Source: Erysipelotrichaceae bacterium (GTDB taxonomy: Bacteria; Bacillota_I; Bacilli_A; Erysipelotrichales; Erysipelotrichaceae). From it: a stretch of 64,000 nt of DNA. The notes under the pieces were generated by a model. That model was not told the DNA's origin and ran no database searches. It was given only the letters and a program-made list of their open reading frames with translations. Below are positions 18,290 to 27,692 of this stretch, in pieces (within the stretch, counting starts at the first letter, position 1; every line of letters begins with the position of its first letter). The stretch lies in the NCBI GenBank assembly GCA_022772735.1, contig JALEZD010000023.1:1-64000 (forward strand). Reading direction: 5' to 3'. Both the position numbers and the translations under genes were made by a program.

Positions 18290-18645
18290 TTACACTCAGG
18301 CAATCGCTGGTAATTTTTATTATTAGAGGAAAGTCCATGCTCGCACAATCTGCGATGATTGTAGTGTTTGTGCCAATCTAAAAAATAAGGTTGGGCAGTT
18401 TATAACTGACGGCGGAATTTTATTTCTAAGGTTTAAAACTATGAAATAAATCCCTAAGGTGTCACAGTGACGAAGTCAACTTGGAAACTTGTTGAGTGGA
18501 ACGAGATAAACCCCACAAGCGAGAAACCCAAATTTGGTAGGGGAACTAGTTATATCAAAATGAAGATATCGCTAGATACAATATATGTATAGATAAATGA
18601 TTGCCACCTAGTAATAGGGACAGAACATGGCTTATCGAGTGTGCT
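18290..18645 (+). ncRNA. rnpB: RNase P RNA
   Basis: The catalytic RNA of the tRNA 5'-processing enzyme. Conserved blocks are visible in order: GAGGAAAGTCCATGCTCGCAC near 18326 (CR I), the GAAACCCAAATTTGGTAGGGGAA region near 18520, and GGGACAGAACATGGCTTAT near 18617. The ends ACACTC and GAGTGT pair as helix P1. Length of about 355 nt is normal. Exact ends are estimates. Confidence 0.93.
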
Positions 18646-18646
18646 A

Positions 18647-18676
18647 AATATAAGGAATCATTTGATTCCTTATATT
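18647..18676 (+). terminator. Hairpin after rnpB
   Basis: AATATAAGGAATCA pairs with TGATTCCTTATATT around a very short loop. The T-tract is weak, so it may act as an RNA 3' stem as much as a terminator. Confidence 0.55.
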
Positions 18677-18694
18677 GTTTATAGGAGAAAAAAC

Positions 18695-19288
18695 ATGAAT
18701 TTACCAAATAGATTAACTGTATTTAGAATATTATTAATTCCAATTGTTATATTAGTATATTTATTTCCATATTCACAATTTAACATTAACATGCCTGTTT
18801 ATTACGTTGTGAATATGCCGATTTCCTCTGTTAATTTAATTGTTCTTTTGATTTTTGCTGTAGCATCATTTACAGATTTTTTAGATGGATATATCGCAAG
18901 AAAAAACCATTTGATTACAACTTTTGGTAAGTTTGCAGACCCAATTGCTGATAAACTATTAGTTAATACTCTGTTTATATTATTTGCATATAGAAATTTA
19001 ATTCCCGTTGTTGCAGTTATTATTATGATTTCAAGAGATACAATTGTTGATGGCTGTAGAATGATCGCCTCAAGCAGTGGAAAAGTTGTTGCAGCAGGAT
19101 ATTTGGGAAAATTAAAAACAGTCCTGCAAATGGTTTCTATTGTATTAATATTATTAAATAACATTCCATTTGAATATTATAGATTACCAATTTCAAATGT
19201 AATGGTATGGTTTTCAACATTTGTTAGTTTTGCAAGTGGAATATCATATTTTAATCAAATGAAAGAATATATATTTGAAAGTAAATAG
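18695..19288 (+). CDS. pgsA: CDP-diacylglycerol-glycerol-3-phosphate 3-phosphatidyltransferase
   Basis: 197 residues, polytopic. The CDP-alcohol phosphotransferase motif D-G-x2-A-R-x8-G-x3-D-x3-D is intact in DFLDGYIARKNHL and TFGKFADPIADK. It makes phosphatidylglycerol phosphate, the first step to phosphatidylglycerol. AGGAGA precedes this ATG; a longer frame from within rnpB is not credible. pgsA before recA is the standard Bacilli order. Confidence 0.95.
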   Translation: MNLPNRLTVFRILLIPIVILVYLFPYSQFNINMPVYYVVNMPISSVNLIVLLIFAVASFTDFLDGYIARKNHLITTFGKFADPIADKLLVNTLFILFAYRNLIPVVAVIIMISRDTIVDGCRMIASSSGKVVAAGYLGKLKTVLQMVSIVLILLNNIPFEYYRLPISNVMVWFSTFVSFASGISYFNQMKEYIFESK

Positions 19289-19332
19289 GGAAATAAAAAT
19301 TAGTAACTATATTTAGTTTAATGGAGGATATT

Positions 19333-20340
19333 ATGAGTGAAAAAATGAAAGAAAGTGAAAAAGATTTATTGCTTAAAGAAGCATTAAAGAGCATTGAAAG
19401 AAGTTATGGTAAAGGAAGCATAATGAAGCTTGGAGAAAAAGCAAATGTTGATATTGATGCTGTTTCAAGTGGTTCATTAGCGCTTGATTATGCTTTAGGA
19501 ATAGGGGGTTACCCAAAAGGAAGAATTATCGAGGTTTTTGGTCCAGAATCAAGTGGTAAGACCACAATTGCTTTACACGCAATTGCAGAAGCTCAAAAAG
19601 CAGGTGGGAGAGCTGCGTTTATTGATGCAGAAAATGCTATCGATCCTCAATATGCTAAATCTTTAGGCGTAGATATTGACGAGTTAATTTTATCTCAACC
19701 TGATTCAGGTGAACAAGCTTTAGAAATTGCAGAAGCACTTATAAAAAGTGGGGCAATAGATGTTATTGTTATTGATTCAGTTGCTGCACTAGTCCCACAA
19801 GCTGAATTACAAGGTGAAATGTCTGATGCTAATGTTGGACTTCAAGCACGATTAATGTCAAAAGCAATGAGAAAGTTAGCTGGTGCAATTAATAGAACAA
19901 ATTGTATTGCAATTTTTATTAACCAGTTAAGAGAAAAAGTTGGAGTAATGTTTGGAAGCCCTGAAACTACAACAGGAGGAAGAGCATTAAAATTTTATAG
20001 CACTATTCGTCTTGATGTAAGACGAGGAGAAGCAATAAAAAATGGTGTAGATATTGTTGGTAATAAAGTTACTGTAAAAGTTGTAAAAAATAAAGTTGCT
20101 CCACCATTTAAAAATGCAATTATTGAAATTGCATATGGAGAAGGAATATCTCATATTGCAGAGGTTATTGAGCTTGGGGTTGAACATGAAATAATTCAAA
20201 AAGCTGGTGCTTGGTTTTCATATAATGGTGAAAAAATTGGTCAAGGTAGAGAAGCAGTTAAAGCTTATTTAAAATCTAATCCAGAAATCGATTTAGAAAT
20301 TACAGAAAAAATAAAAGAAAAATTATTTGGAAGTAAATAA
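19333..20340 (+). CDS. recA: Recombinase RecA
   Basis: 335 residues. Walker A is GPESSGKTT near residue 65; [27 protein letters not shown] is the strongly conserved L2/core stretch. It drives homologous strand exchange and the SOS co-protease reaction. GGAGG lies 5 nt before this ATG, four codons inside the longest frame. No GAAC-N4-GTTC LexA box is seen in the 44 bp after pgsA, so it may be read through from pgsA. Confidence 0.97.
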   Translation: MSEKMKESEKDLLLKEALKSIERSYGKGSIMKLGEKANVDIDAVSSGSLALDYALGIGGYPKGRIIEVFGPESSGKTTIALHAIAEAQKAGGRAAFIDAENAIDPQYAKSLGVDIDELILSQPDSGEQALEIAEALIKSGAIDVIVIDSVAALVPQAELQGEMSDANVGLQARLMSKAMRKLAGAINRTNCIAIFINQLREKVGVMFGSPETTTGGRALKFYSTIRLDVRRGEAIKNGVDIVGNKVTVKVVKNKVAPPFKNAIIEIAYGEGISHIAEVIELGVEHEIIQKAGAWFSYNGEKIGQGREAVKAYLKSNPEIDLEITEKIKEKLFGSK

Positions 20341-20360
20341 TTGTTTTATATAAAGTCGCT

Positions 20361-20393
20361 AGAATCACGACTATAAAATAAAGATTCTTTTTT
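20361..20393 (+). terminator. Possible recA terminator
   Basis: AGAATC pairs with GATTCT across a 16-nt loop, followed by six T. An alternative AGTCG/CGACT hairpin overlaps it. Moderate support only. Confidence 0.4.
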
Positions 20394-20446
20394 ATTTATA
20401 ATTTATTAAAAAATAATGTCTTAAATCAATATTAGTAATTTTTCAC

Positions 20447-20475
20447 TTTACTTTTAATTGTTATTGAGATAGAAT
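20447..20475 (+). promoter_or_regulatory. tRNA-His promoter
   Basis: TTTACT and TAGAAT at 17-nt spacing, ending 13 nt before the tRNA. Confidence 0.5.
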
Positions 20476-20488
20476 AGTAAATGCTTAT

Positions 20489-20567
20489 GGCGGTCGTGGT
20501 GAAGTTGGTCAACACACTAGATTGTGGCTCTAGCATTTCGCGGGTTCGAGTCCCGTCGATCGCCCCA
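20489..20567 (+). tRNA. tRNA-His (GTG)
   Basis: Complete cloverleaf with the extra 5' G opposite C73 that is typical of tRNA-His. The acceptor GCGGTCG pairs with CGATCGC, the anticodon stem CTAGA/TCTAG encloses loop TTGTGGC giving anticodon GTG, the T-arm is GCGGGTTCGAGTCCCGT, and CCA is encoded. Confidence 0.96.
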
Positions 20568-20579
20568 TTTATAGATATT

Positions 20580-20603
20580 AAAAAATCCTAGTCGGATTTT
20601 TTT
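20580..20603. terminator. Terminator after tRNA-His
   Basis: AAAAATCC/GGATTTTT stem with 5-nt loop and T-tract; it also serves the convergent gene on the minus strand. Confidence 0.75.
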
Positions 20604-21327
20604 ATTTTTTATACAAGTCATTTATATACTCAACTATTTTTGAATTTTTATACAATTTAGACTCATTAGATGAATCGTATGAATTTGAGTTTGCATAAAT
20701 GTCAATTTTTCCTATTTTTGATATTACAGTCAAATATTCTAAAGAACTATTATCTATCGCAAATGTGATTGAATACGGTATTTTATTACTTGATGGATGC
20801 TCTAAATTATATCCTTTGTTATCATTTATAGAAATTATTCTTGAATTTTCTACTAATAGATCTTCAATTAATACATTTTGATTAGTTAATAGACTTCCAT
20901 GTAAATTAACTCTTTGTCCACTTATCAAAGTATTTCCAGACAAAGATAGGATATCAGCTGCAATTGTAAATGATGTTTGATTTGTTTTTAATTGTAAGTG
21001 TGGTGAATCAACAAGGCTTGCTTTGTCAAATAACATATTTTTATAAAAAGGTGAACCCTTAGGTATTTTCCCTTGGATGTCTGTATATTTGCCAAGTATT
21101 TCATCTTTAAATGTGTATACATCTTCATTAACAAAAATTTTAGGTATTTTTATTACATTTATATCTTCTTCTTTTAATAAATGTCTACTGCTTATGTTAT
21201 GTGAGGCAACATATATTTCTTGTAATTCAATTTTCTTATCAATATATATTTTTGAAAAAGTAATGTTTATAAAAGTTGATAAAACAAATAGTAGTATAAG
21301 AATAATTAATTTTAAATAAGTTTTCAT
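20602..21327 (-). CDS. SAF-domain protein, CpaB/RcpC-like
   Basis: 241 residues. One N-terminal membrane helix (about 5-24), then a SAF-type segment (about 37-98) with YVASHNISSRHLLKEEDINVIKIP and GKYTDIQGKIPKGSPF (each quoted in part) that resembles the N-terminal region of CpaB-type Flp pilus assembly proteins. The remainder is beta-rich with no recognised motif. No other pilus gene lies in this window. It is divergent from the giant surface protein, so a role in the same envelope structure is possible but unproven. AAGGAG precedes the ATG. Confidence 0.65.
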   Translation of the reverse strand: MKTYLKLIILILLFVLSTFINITFSKIYIDKKIELQEIYVASHNISSRHLLKEEDINVIKIPKIFVNEDVYTFKDEILGKYTDIQGKIPKGSPFYKNMLFDKASLVDSPHLQLKTNQTSFTIAADILSLSGNTLISGQRVNLHGSLLTNQNVLIEDLLVENSRIISINDNKGYNLEHPSSNKIPYSITFAIDNSSLEYLTVISKIGKIDIYANSNSYDSSNESKLYKNSKIVEYINDLYKK

Positions 21328-21367
21328 TTTTTATTTCTCCTTAATAAATATTTAATTATCTAAGATT

Positions 21368-21399
21368 AAAAACCTAAATCTATTATTTAGGTTTTTTTT
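21368..21399 (+). terminator. Terminator-like hairpin before the giant surface protein
   Basis: AAAAACCTAAAT pairs exactly with ATTTAGGTTTTT around a 5-nt loop, followed by more T. It sits between two divergent genes, only about 40 nt before the downstream ATG, where no upstream plus-strand gene needs terminating. An attenuator is one explanation. Confidence 0.6.
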
Positions 21400-21437
21400 A
21401 TTTACTAACAATAAATTATTAAAGGAGGTTAATTTAT

Positions 21438-24400
21438 ATGAAAAAAATAGTAAAAATTTTTTTATTTATTTCTATTCTTTTGAGTTTAAGTAGTATACAA
21501 AACCTAGTTGCAGAAGAAGATAAAATTGAATATGAGGAAGTCATTTATGAAAATATTAAAAATGAAGATTTAAATATAACAGATAATTATAAAGAAATAA
21601 AAGAAAAAAATGATGACATAACAGATGACTCTATAGTAAGTGATGAGACAATAAATGAAGATATAATTTTAGAAAATGAAAATTTAGAAGAATTAGATAG
21701 TAATACAGTTGAAAATGATAACTTGTTTTATGAAGAAATAGATTCTAATGCTGATGCAAGTGACATATCTTTGTTAGAAAATGATATTAATGAAAATATT
21801 GAATTAAATCCAATTTTAGATAGTAATGTAATAGATGAAAATAGTATAGAAGAAAAAAATGAGGTATCTGTAGATGAAAACAAAGAAGAAAATCCTGAAT
21901 TATTCATCGAAAAAGATAAAAATGAATATGAAATAAATGTTTTTGAACAATTTGATGAAAAAAGTGAAATAGAGAAAATAATTGATGAACAAAATACTCA
22001 GTATAAACAATTAAAGGAATACATTTTAGATAATAATGAAATATTAAATATATTAAATGGTAATGAAAAACCATTCAAAAAAATAAAAAGTCAGTATAGA
22101 AGTAGTGAAGATTTTGTTGAATGTTATATTAACAATTTTGAACTTATAAAAACCTATGATGGGACTGCACCATTTGATATTAATGATGATAAGGGGAATG
22201 ATAGTAGTTTTGATAATAAAATAGTTAGAAGTTTTGATAAAGTAGTATATAGAACAGCTTATAGTACACTTAGTAAAAATATTTTAGATACGTCAATGAG
22301 TGGTCGTTTTTATTTAAAAGCTATATTGCCAGTATCTAGTAAAATTGCTAGTTTTGATATTAAAGCAATGGAATGGATAGAAAATTTAACTGTTGATATT
22401 CAAGAAGATTATAGTGTATTAGAAGGTTATATAGATGTTGAAAATCAAGTTGTTTCTCCAAGAGTTGGAGTTATAAACTGGGTTATTTCTATTAATCAAG
22501 CATTTAATAATACAACAATACTTGCGCCAACCTTTTATATTGGACTTAACGATAAAAATTACTTGAGTGTTGTTGGAGAAAATTTAAGGGTAAGTGCTAA
22601 ACCTAATATAAACGCAAAAATAAACTATGAAGGAATTTTTGATGATAAACAATTATTTTCCATTGTTTTAGAATTGTATTCAGATGTTAAAGGAAAGGGA
22701 ATAAAAGGACAAGAAATTTTAAATGATAATGAGAGTATTTCTTTTAAGTTATTTCCTAATGACAATCATAAAATAATTGATTATAAGGTAAATGATAATT
22801 CAACAAGTACATTTTTAAAAAATGAGATATATGGAAAGTTAGCACCTATTTCTGGTAAGAATAGTTCAGATTTTAATATGGTGTTTAACAGTGGTGAAAT
22901 TAATATTGTAGATAATTTTGTTACAATAAATAATTTTAAATTTGATAATTTATATAACAAGGTTACAAATAACTCTAATAAAAATAATTCTTTACAAGGA
23001 TTTGATTACGATGATGATAGATATCCGTTTGGTTCATACGTTTTTTTAAGCGATATACCTGATAATATAATCAATAATAAATTTTACACATTTAAGATTA
23101 CTGACTTGATTGCTAAAGACAAATTAGGAGAAGAAATATTAGAAACAAATATTGATGATAATATTGCGGGGTATACACTTGGAAAACCAGAAGGAGGAGG
23201 AAGTGGTGGAGGTGGAGGACCTGCACAGTTTTTGACAATTAATGTAATAAATTCTAGCACAAAAGAGAGATTTACATTAATTGGTAAAGATGCAACAAGA
23301 AATATACCTCCAGATTATTATGTTTATCCAAATGATTTGGTTTCAATTAGCCAAGGTGCAATGATGTATAAAAACTTTGATAGAGCTTATATGAAACAAT
23401 ATTTAGGATTTATAAAATTTGATACAAACTTTTTTGAAGTGTTAAAAAATGATGAACAGTTTTCTAATCCAATACCTAATAACAACCTAAGAAATTTACA
23501 ATTTAATTGGGTATGTAAAGAAAATAAAAATGGTTGGAATAGTGAAGAAGAAATGTATAATACACATATTGATGATATAAAAAATCAAAATGGTTTTAAA
23601 TTGTATAATGATGTAAACTCTGCAATAAACGATGGATGCAAGGTGATTGGATTTTTTAGTGTAAGTGAATTTGTTAATCCTAATTATAATATTAGCTTTG
23701 ATGCATTTGGAACATATCCTGCAATAAGAGTAAAAAAAGATGTATTAATTGATAAGAGTACAAATAAGTTATTAGAAAAAGATAATCCAAAAAGAGTTGG
23801 AGTTATTTTAGGAGAATTAGAAGGTATAGATTTTGATGGGAACATTTATAAAAGATACAATGTTTTTAATTCACTAGGTGATGATTTAGATATGTATAAA
23901 AATCATAAAGATATTAAATTGGGTTTTATTAAAGCTAAATATGATAAAAATGGAATTATATCTATTTCAAGTAGTAGCAATGCAATTGGTAATAGAAATG
24001 GAAATTGGACACATGCTGCAAGTTTAGTTGGAGGAGCGTTTTTTGTGAAAGATTATAATACCTATATAAATACCCACATTTCACAAAAAATAAATGATAC
24101 TACGAATAAAGAGGTATTTAATCTTGATATGAATCAATATAATGTGTATTTTGATATTGAATCAGGAACATCTTTAGATACTATGGTTAATATTACTGAT
24201 GATTTTGAAATTATACAAAGAATACCAAGTACCATCAAACCATTTAAAAATGATAGTAATATAGAAAAGAAATGGAACATAGTATATGATGGAGAAATAA
24301 TTAATGATAATAGTCAGGATGGTATAAATATTAACAATTATTCGACAAACTTTTTAACATCTAAAACTTGTTTAAATATTCCAAACAATATTATTAGATA

Positions 24401-26069
24401 TGAAGTTGAAGAAAAAATCGATGGAGAATATACAGAGATAATTTGGAAAATATACAATTATCCTGTATCGTACAAACTGCCTAAAATACATTTTGCAGGA
24501 AAAATAGATGAAAATATTGGTAATAATCAAAATATTGTTTTAAACAGTATTATTAAATCAAAAAATATGCTTAGTACAAATGTAGATAACATAGGATTAA
24601 AAACAATACGAATTGGTGGAGCAACAATTAGTAAAGTAGCAAATCCAATTATTAGAAATAATAAGCCAATAAAATTTAACATTGAGTTTTCAAATCAAAC
24701 AATATTTTTTGATAGTAGTGAAAATATTGATGCGATTATTTACGATGATTTAGATAGCAATAATGTTTTAGGTAATTATTTTTTAAACAATATTGATTTA
24801 ATTTCAGAAATATATAATAAGGATAAAAATAGTAGCCCTAAAATAAGATTTATTTATTCAAATGTTAAAAAGGATTTAAACTTAGATAGTTTGAATAGTA
24901 TATTAGATATTAATAATTATGAATTTATTGATTTGAGTTTAACTAAAAATAACGATATATATTATATTGATGATGATTCAATTGGTAATATTAAAAATAT
25001 ACTGAAAAATGAAAAAATTAGGGAAATTGCATTTTGTTTTGAAAATATTGGATATAATTCTAAATTTTCATTATCTTATGAATATGATTGGAATGATAAA
25101 AATGAAAAGATTATTAAGGAAAATAATTTAACAGTTGAAAATATAGCATATTTAAAAGTATTTTCAAATATCAATCAAGTTACATTTGATAAGGCAATAT
25201 CTTATCCAAATATTTTAAAAGAAATAACTAAAATAAATGATAAAAAAAGTGAGGATATTAATGGATTAAATAACTCTTTAGTAAAAGAAAACGACATAAT
25301 AGAATATAAAATAAACTTTATTAATACTAAAAATGAAAATGTAAAAGTTACAATTTTTGATAAGATACCTACTGGCACACAAATTATTGAAACTTCTATA
25401 AGTGATGGCGGGATTTATGATAAAAAAAGCAATAATATAAAATGGGAATTTTCAAATGTTAAACCAAATATGATGAAAAGTGTCTTATTTAGTGTAAAAG
25501 TAATTGATGATAACACCATAACTATAGAAAATAGAGGCAGAATAAAATTTGATGATGATCCATTTATAGAAACAAATGTTATTATCAATCCTAAAATTAA
25601 ACTTTCTGCATATAAAGATAGTAATGTAAAAAATGGAAGTATTGTAAATGATAAAGATAAAATTGAATATTATATAAAGATTAAAAATGAAAGTAATTTT
25701 GATATTGAAAATATAAAAGTTAAAGATAAAATACCAAAAAATACATTGTTCCATAAAGTTAATAATGGATATTTTATGGAAAATTTAAATGAAGTTTATT
25801 TTGATATACCATTAATAAAATCAAATGAAGAAATAACAGTTTCTTTTGTTGTTGTCGTGGATAGTAATAATAAAAGTGTTGAAATTGAAAATAGTGCACA
25901 TTATGGAATTGAAATTCCAAATAAAAAAACAAATACAATTTATCATTACACAAATAATAAAGTAATTAAATACGATGTTGTAGAAACAGGAAACAAATCT
26001 ATATTATTAATTTATATAATTACTATATTTATTTCAGGTATTGGCATGTATTTTGTAAATAAAAAATAA
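21438..26069 (+). CDS. Giant secreted surface protein with DUF11-like repeats
   Basis: 1543 residues. A signal peptide (about 1-26) is followed by an acidic, low-complexity stretch to about residue 190, long Asn/Asp/Ser-rich beta-type regions, and a glycine linker near residue 585. Two tandem DUF11-like domains lie at about 1282-1395 and 1400-1500, each starting with an IEYKI- or IEYYIKI-type strand and containing a DKIP segment. The C-terminus is VVETG, a 17-residue hydrophobic helix and NKK, the layout of a sortase signal with a non-LPxTG motif. AAAGGAGG precedes the ATG. Probably a wall-attached or membrane-attached adhesin or structural protein; the ligand is unknown. No sortase gene is in the window. 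Confidence 0.85.
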   Translation: MKKIVKIFLFISILLSLSSIQNLVAEEDKIEYEEVIYENIKNEDLNITDNYKEIKEKNDDITDDSIVSDETINEDIILENENLEELDSNTVENDNLFYEEIDSNADASDISLLENDINENIELNPILDSNVIDENSIEEKNEVSVDENKEENPELFIEKDKNEYEINVFEQFDEKSEIEKIIDEQNTQYKQLKEYILDNNEILNILNGNEKPFKKIKSQYRSSEDFVECYINNFELIKTYDGTAPFDINDDKGNDSSFDNKIVRSFDKVVYRTAYSTLSKNILDTSMSGRFYLKAILPVSSKIASFDIKAMEWIENLTVDIQEDYSVLEGYIDVENQVVSPRVGVINWVISINQAFNNTTILAPTFYIGLNDKNYLSVVGENLRVSAKPNINAKINYEGIFDDKQLFSIVLELYSDVKGKGIKGQEILNDNESISFKLFPNDNHKIIDYKVNDNSTSTFLKNEIYGKLAPISGKNSSDFNMVFNSGEINIVDNFVTINNFKFDNLYNKVTNNSNKNNSLQGFDYDDDRYPFGSYVFLSDIPDNIINNKFYTFKITDLIAKDKLGEEILETNIDDNIAGYTLGKPEGGGSGGGGGPAQFLTINVINSSTKERFTLIGKDATRNIPPDYYVYPNDLVSISQGAMMYKNFDRAYMKQYLGFIKFDTNFFEVLKNDEQFSNPIPNNNLRNLQFNWVCKENKNGWNSEEEMYNTHIDDIKNQNGFKLYNDVNSAINDGCKVIGFFSVSEFVNPNYNISFDAFGTYPAIRVKKDVLIDKSTNKLLEKDNPKRVGVILGELEGIDFDGNIYKRYNVFNSLGDDLDMYKNHKDIKLGFIKAKYDKNGIISISSSSNAIGNRNGNWTHAASLVGGAFFVKDYNTYINTHISQKINDTTNKEVFNLDMNQYNVYFDIESGTSLDTMVNITDDFEIIQRIPSTIKPFKNDSNIEKKWNIVYDGEIINDNSQDGININNYSTNFLTSKTCLNIPNNIIRYEVEEKIDGEYTEIIWKIYNYPVSYKLPKIHFAGKIDENIGNNQNIVLNSIIKSKNMLSTNVDNIGLKTIRIGGATISKVANPIIRNNKPIKFNIEFSNQTIFFDSSENIDAIIYDDLDSNNVLGNYFLNNIDLISEIYNKDKNSSPKIRFIYSNVKKDLNLDSLNSILDINNYEFIDLSLTKNNDIYYIDDDSIGNIKNILKNEKIREIAFCFENIGYNSKFSLSYEYDWNDKNEKIIKENNLTVENIAYLKVFSNINQVTFDKAISYPNILKEITKINDKKSEDINGLNNSLVKENDIIEYKINFINTKNENVKVTIFDKIPTGTQIIETSISDGGIYDKKSNNIKWEFSNVKPNMMKSVLFSVKVIDDNTITIENRGRIKFDDDPFIETNVIINPKIKLSAYKDSNVKNGSIVNDKDKIEYYIKIKNESNFDIENIKVKDKIPKNTLFHKVNNGYFMENLNEVYFDIPLIKSNEEITVSFVVVVDSNNKSVEIENSAHYGIEIPNKKTNTIYHYTNNKVIKYDVVETGNKSILLIYIITIFISGIGMYFVNKK

Positions 26070-26138
26070 TTTGTTTTAAAAACTATATCATATAGTTATA
26101 TAGAACATGTAAAAATGTATCAATTTAATGGTATAATA

Positions 26139-26147
26139 GCCTAGTTT
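26139..26147 (+). promoter_or_regulatory. Extended -10 promoter of degV unit
   Basis: TGGTATAAT lies 15 nt before the DegV start codon; no clear -35 is seen. Confidence 0.45.
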
Positions 26148-26161
26148 AAGGAGAAATATTT

Positions 26162-26995
26162 ATGAGCAAGATTGCAATAATGCTTGATTCATCTGCGGAT
26201 TTAAGTGTAAGTGAAGCTAAAGAACTAGGCTATTATGTTGTTAGAATGCCATTAGAAATAAATGGGAAACAATATATTGAAGAAATAGATGTAAGTGATA
26301 AAGAAGTTTCTAATTTAATGAAAGAAGGGAATGTTGTTAAAACATCTCAACCTAAATTAGGAGATATAATTGATATGTGGGAAAATCTTCTTAAAACACA
26401 TGATGAGATTATTTTTATACCATTATCTAGTGGTTTAAGTGGTACATATCAAAGTGCAAAAATGGCTAGTTTAGAATTTAATGATAAAGTTACAGTAATT
26501 GATGCAAAAAGTGCGTGTTGTCCAATACAAAAATTAGCCAAATATACAAAAGATATGATTGATTTAGGATATTCAAGTAAAGAAATAAAAAATAAAATTG
26601 AAGATAGCAATATGTTTTGTGCTTTAATTCCAGATGATTTAGCTTATTTAAAAAGAGGTGGTCGTATTTCAAGTGCAGCAGCAGCGATTGCGAATGTTTT
26701 AAAGATTGTTCCAATTTTAAAAGTTGATAACGGAATAATTGATGTTTTAGGAAAAGTTAGAACAAAAAGAAAAGCAATACAATTTGCGATTGAAAGTGTA
26801 ATGAATGTTGATAATATAGATGATTATGAGTTTATTTTTACTGCTGCAGATGTTACAAATGTAGATGATTATGTAATTGAATTTGAAAATGAACTAAAAA
26901 GAAAGGTTACAATTGGGAATATTAAATCTATAATTATGGCTCATACTGGACCTGGCACAATTGGCTTTGCAAGAGTAAAAAAAGTAAAATATTAA
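26162..26995 (+). CDS. DegV family fatty-acid-binding protein
   Basis: 277 residues, full length. MLDSSADLS at the N-terminus, KTSQPKLGD near 60, PLSSGLSGTYQSA near 85 and LKRGGRISSAAA near 160 are DegV signatures. Family members (FakB) bind a fatty acid and present it to the FakA kinase for phosphorylation; no fakA is in this window. The next gene begins 1 bp after the stop, so the two are co-transcribed. Confidence 0.92.
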   Translation: MSKIAIMLDSSADLSVSEAKELGYYVVRMPLEINGKQYIEEIDVSDKEVSNLMKEGNVVKTSQPKLGDIIDMWENLLKTHDEIIFIPLSSGLSGTYQSAKMASLEFNDKVTVIDAKSACCPIQKLAKYTKDMIDLGYSSKEIKNKIEDSNMFCALIPDDLAYLKRGGRISSAAAAIANVLKIVPILKVDNGIIDVLGKVRTKRKAIQFAIESVMNVDNIDDYEFIFTAADVTNVDDYVIEFENELKRKVTIGNIKSIIMAHTGPGTIGFARVKKVKY

Positions 26996-26996
26996 T

Positions 26997-27680
26997 ATGG
27001 AAATTTATATAAATAATCATTTATTTGAAGTTCAAGTTGAAAGAAAAAGAATAAAAAATTTATATTTGAGATTTATATCTAGCTCAAAAATAAAAATAAA
27101 TTGTAACTATAATTTTGATGATAATTATATAAAAAAATTTATTGAAGCTAAAGCTTCTTGGATAATAAAAACTAGTAATATGCTTAAGGTTAAAGAAAAT
27201 GATGGTTATCAAGTAATAAGTGATAAAGTTTATTTTTTGGGATATAAAAATGACATAAAAATTTATATTGCTGATAAAAATAACCTGATTTACAAAAACA
27301 ATACTTTCAATTTTTATCTTAAAAAAAATAATCACAAAATAATAGAAAAGTTATTTATAAAATTTTTTGAAGATTATTTTATTGAGTATATTAATAAAAA
27401 TAGAAGTAAATATGATTTTATTTTGGAAAATTATGGTATTAACAATTACCCACATATTAAAATAAAAAAACTTAGAGGCAGATGGGGATATTGTATTCCA
27501 AGTAAAAATGAAATTACACTAAATTATAGATTGGCTCACTATCCAATTGAATGCTTTGATTATGTATTACTACATGAATATATTCATTTAATAGAACCAA
27601 ATCACTCTAATTTGTTTTATGATATTGTTAGAAAGTATATGCCTGATTATAAGAAATATGTTGAAATATTAAAGTATTAG
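26997..27680 (+). CDS. YgjP-like zinc metallopeptidase domain protein
   Basis: 227 residues. The C-terminal half has RGRWGYCIPSKNEITLNYRL, HEYIH (HExxH zinc site) and a third ligand region EPNHSNLF, matching the YgjP/DUF45 family. The N-terminal half is basic and not recognised. It is soluble, with no signal peptide. In some bacteria the gene accompanies restriction or housekeeping genes; the substrate is unknown. Closely spaced after degV and 12 bp before mscS. Confidence 0.87.
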   Translation: MEIYINNHLFEVQVERKRIKNLYLRFISSSKIKINCNYNFDDNYIKKFIEAKASWIIKTSNMLKVKENDGYQVISDKVYFLGYKNDIKIYIADKNNLIYKNNTFNFYLKKNNHKIIEKLFIKFFEDYFIEYINKNRSKYDFILENYGINNYPHIKIKKLRGRWGYCIPSKNEITLNYRLAHYPIECFDYVLLHEYIHLIEPNHSNLFYDIVRKYMPDYKKYVEILKY

Positions 27681-27692
27681 GAGAATAAGAAT

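Noticed and set aside
19289-19332. Search for a LexA/DinR box ahead of recA
   Set aside because: No GAAC-N4-GTTC-like sequence is present in the gap; no SOS site is claimed.
20341-20488. A second tRNA or small RNA between recA and tRNA-His
   Set aside because: Only a weak terminator and the tRNA promoter could be supported.
25485-25754. 89-codon frame on the minus strand within the giant surface gene
   Set aside because: Antisense in AT-rich DNA, composed mainly of F, I, Y and N; typical of chance.
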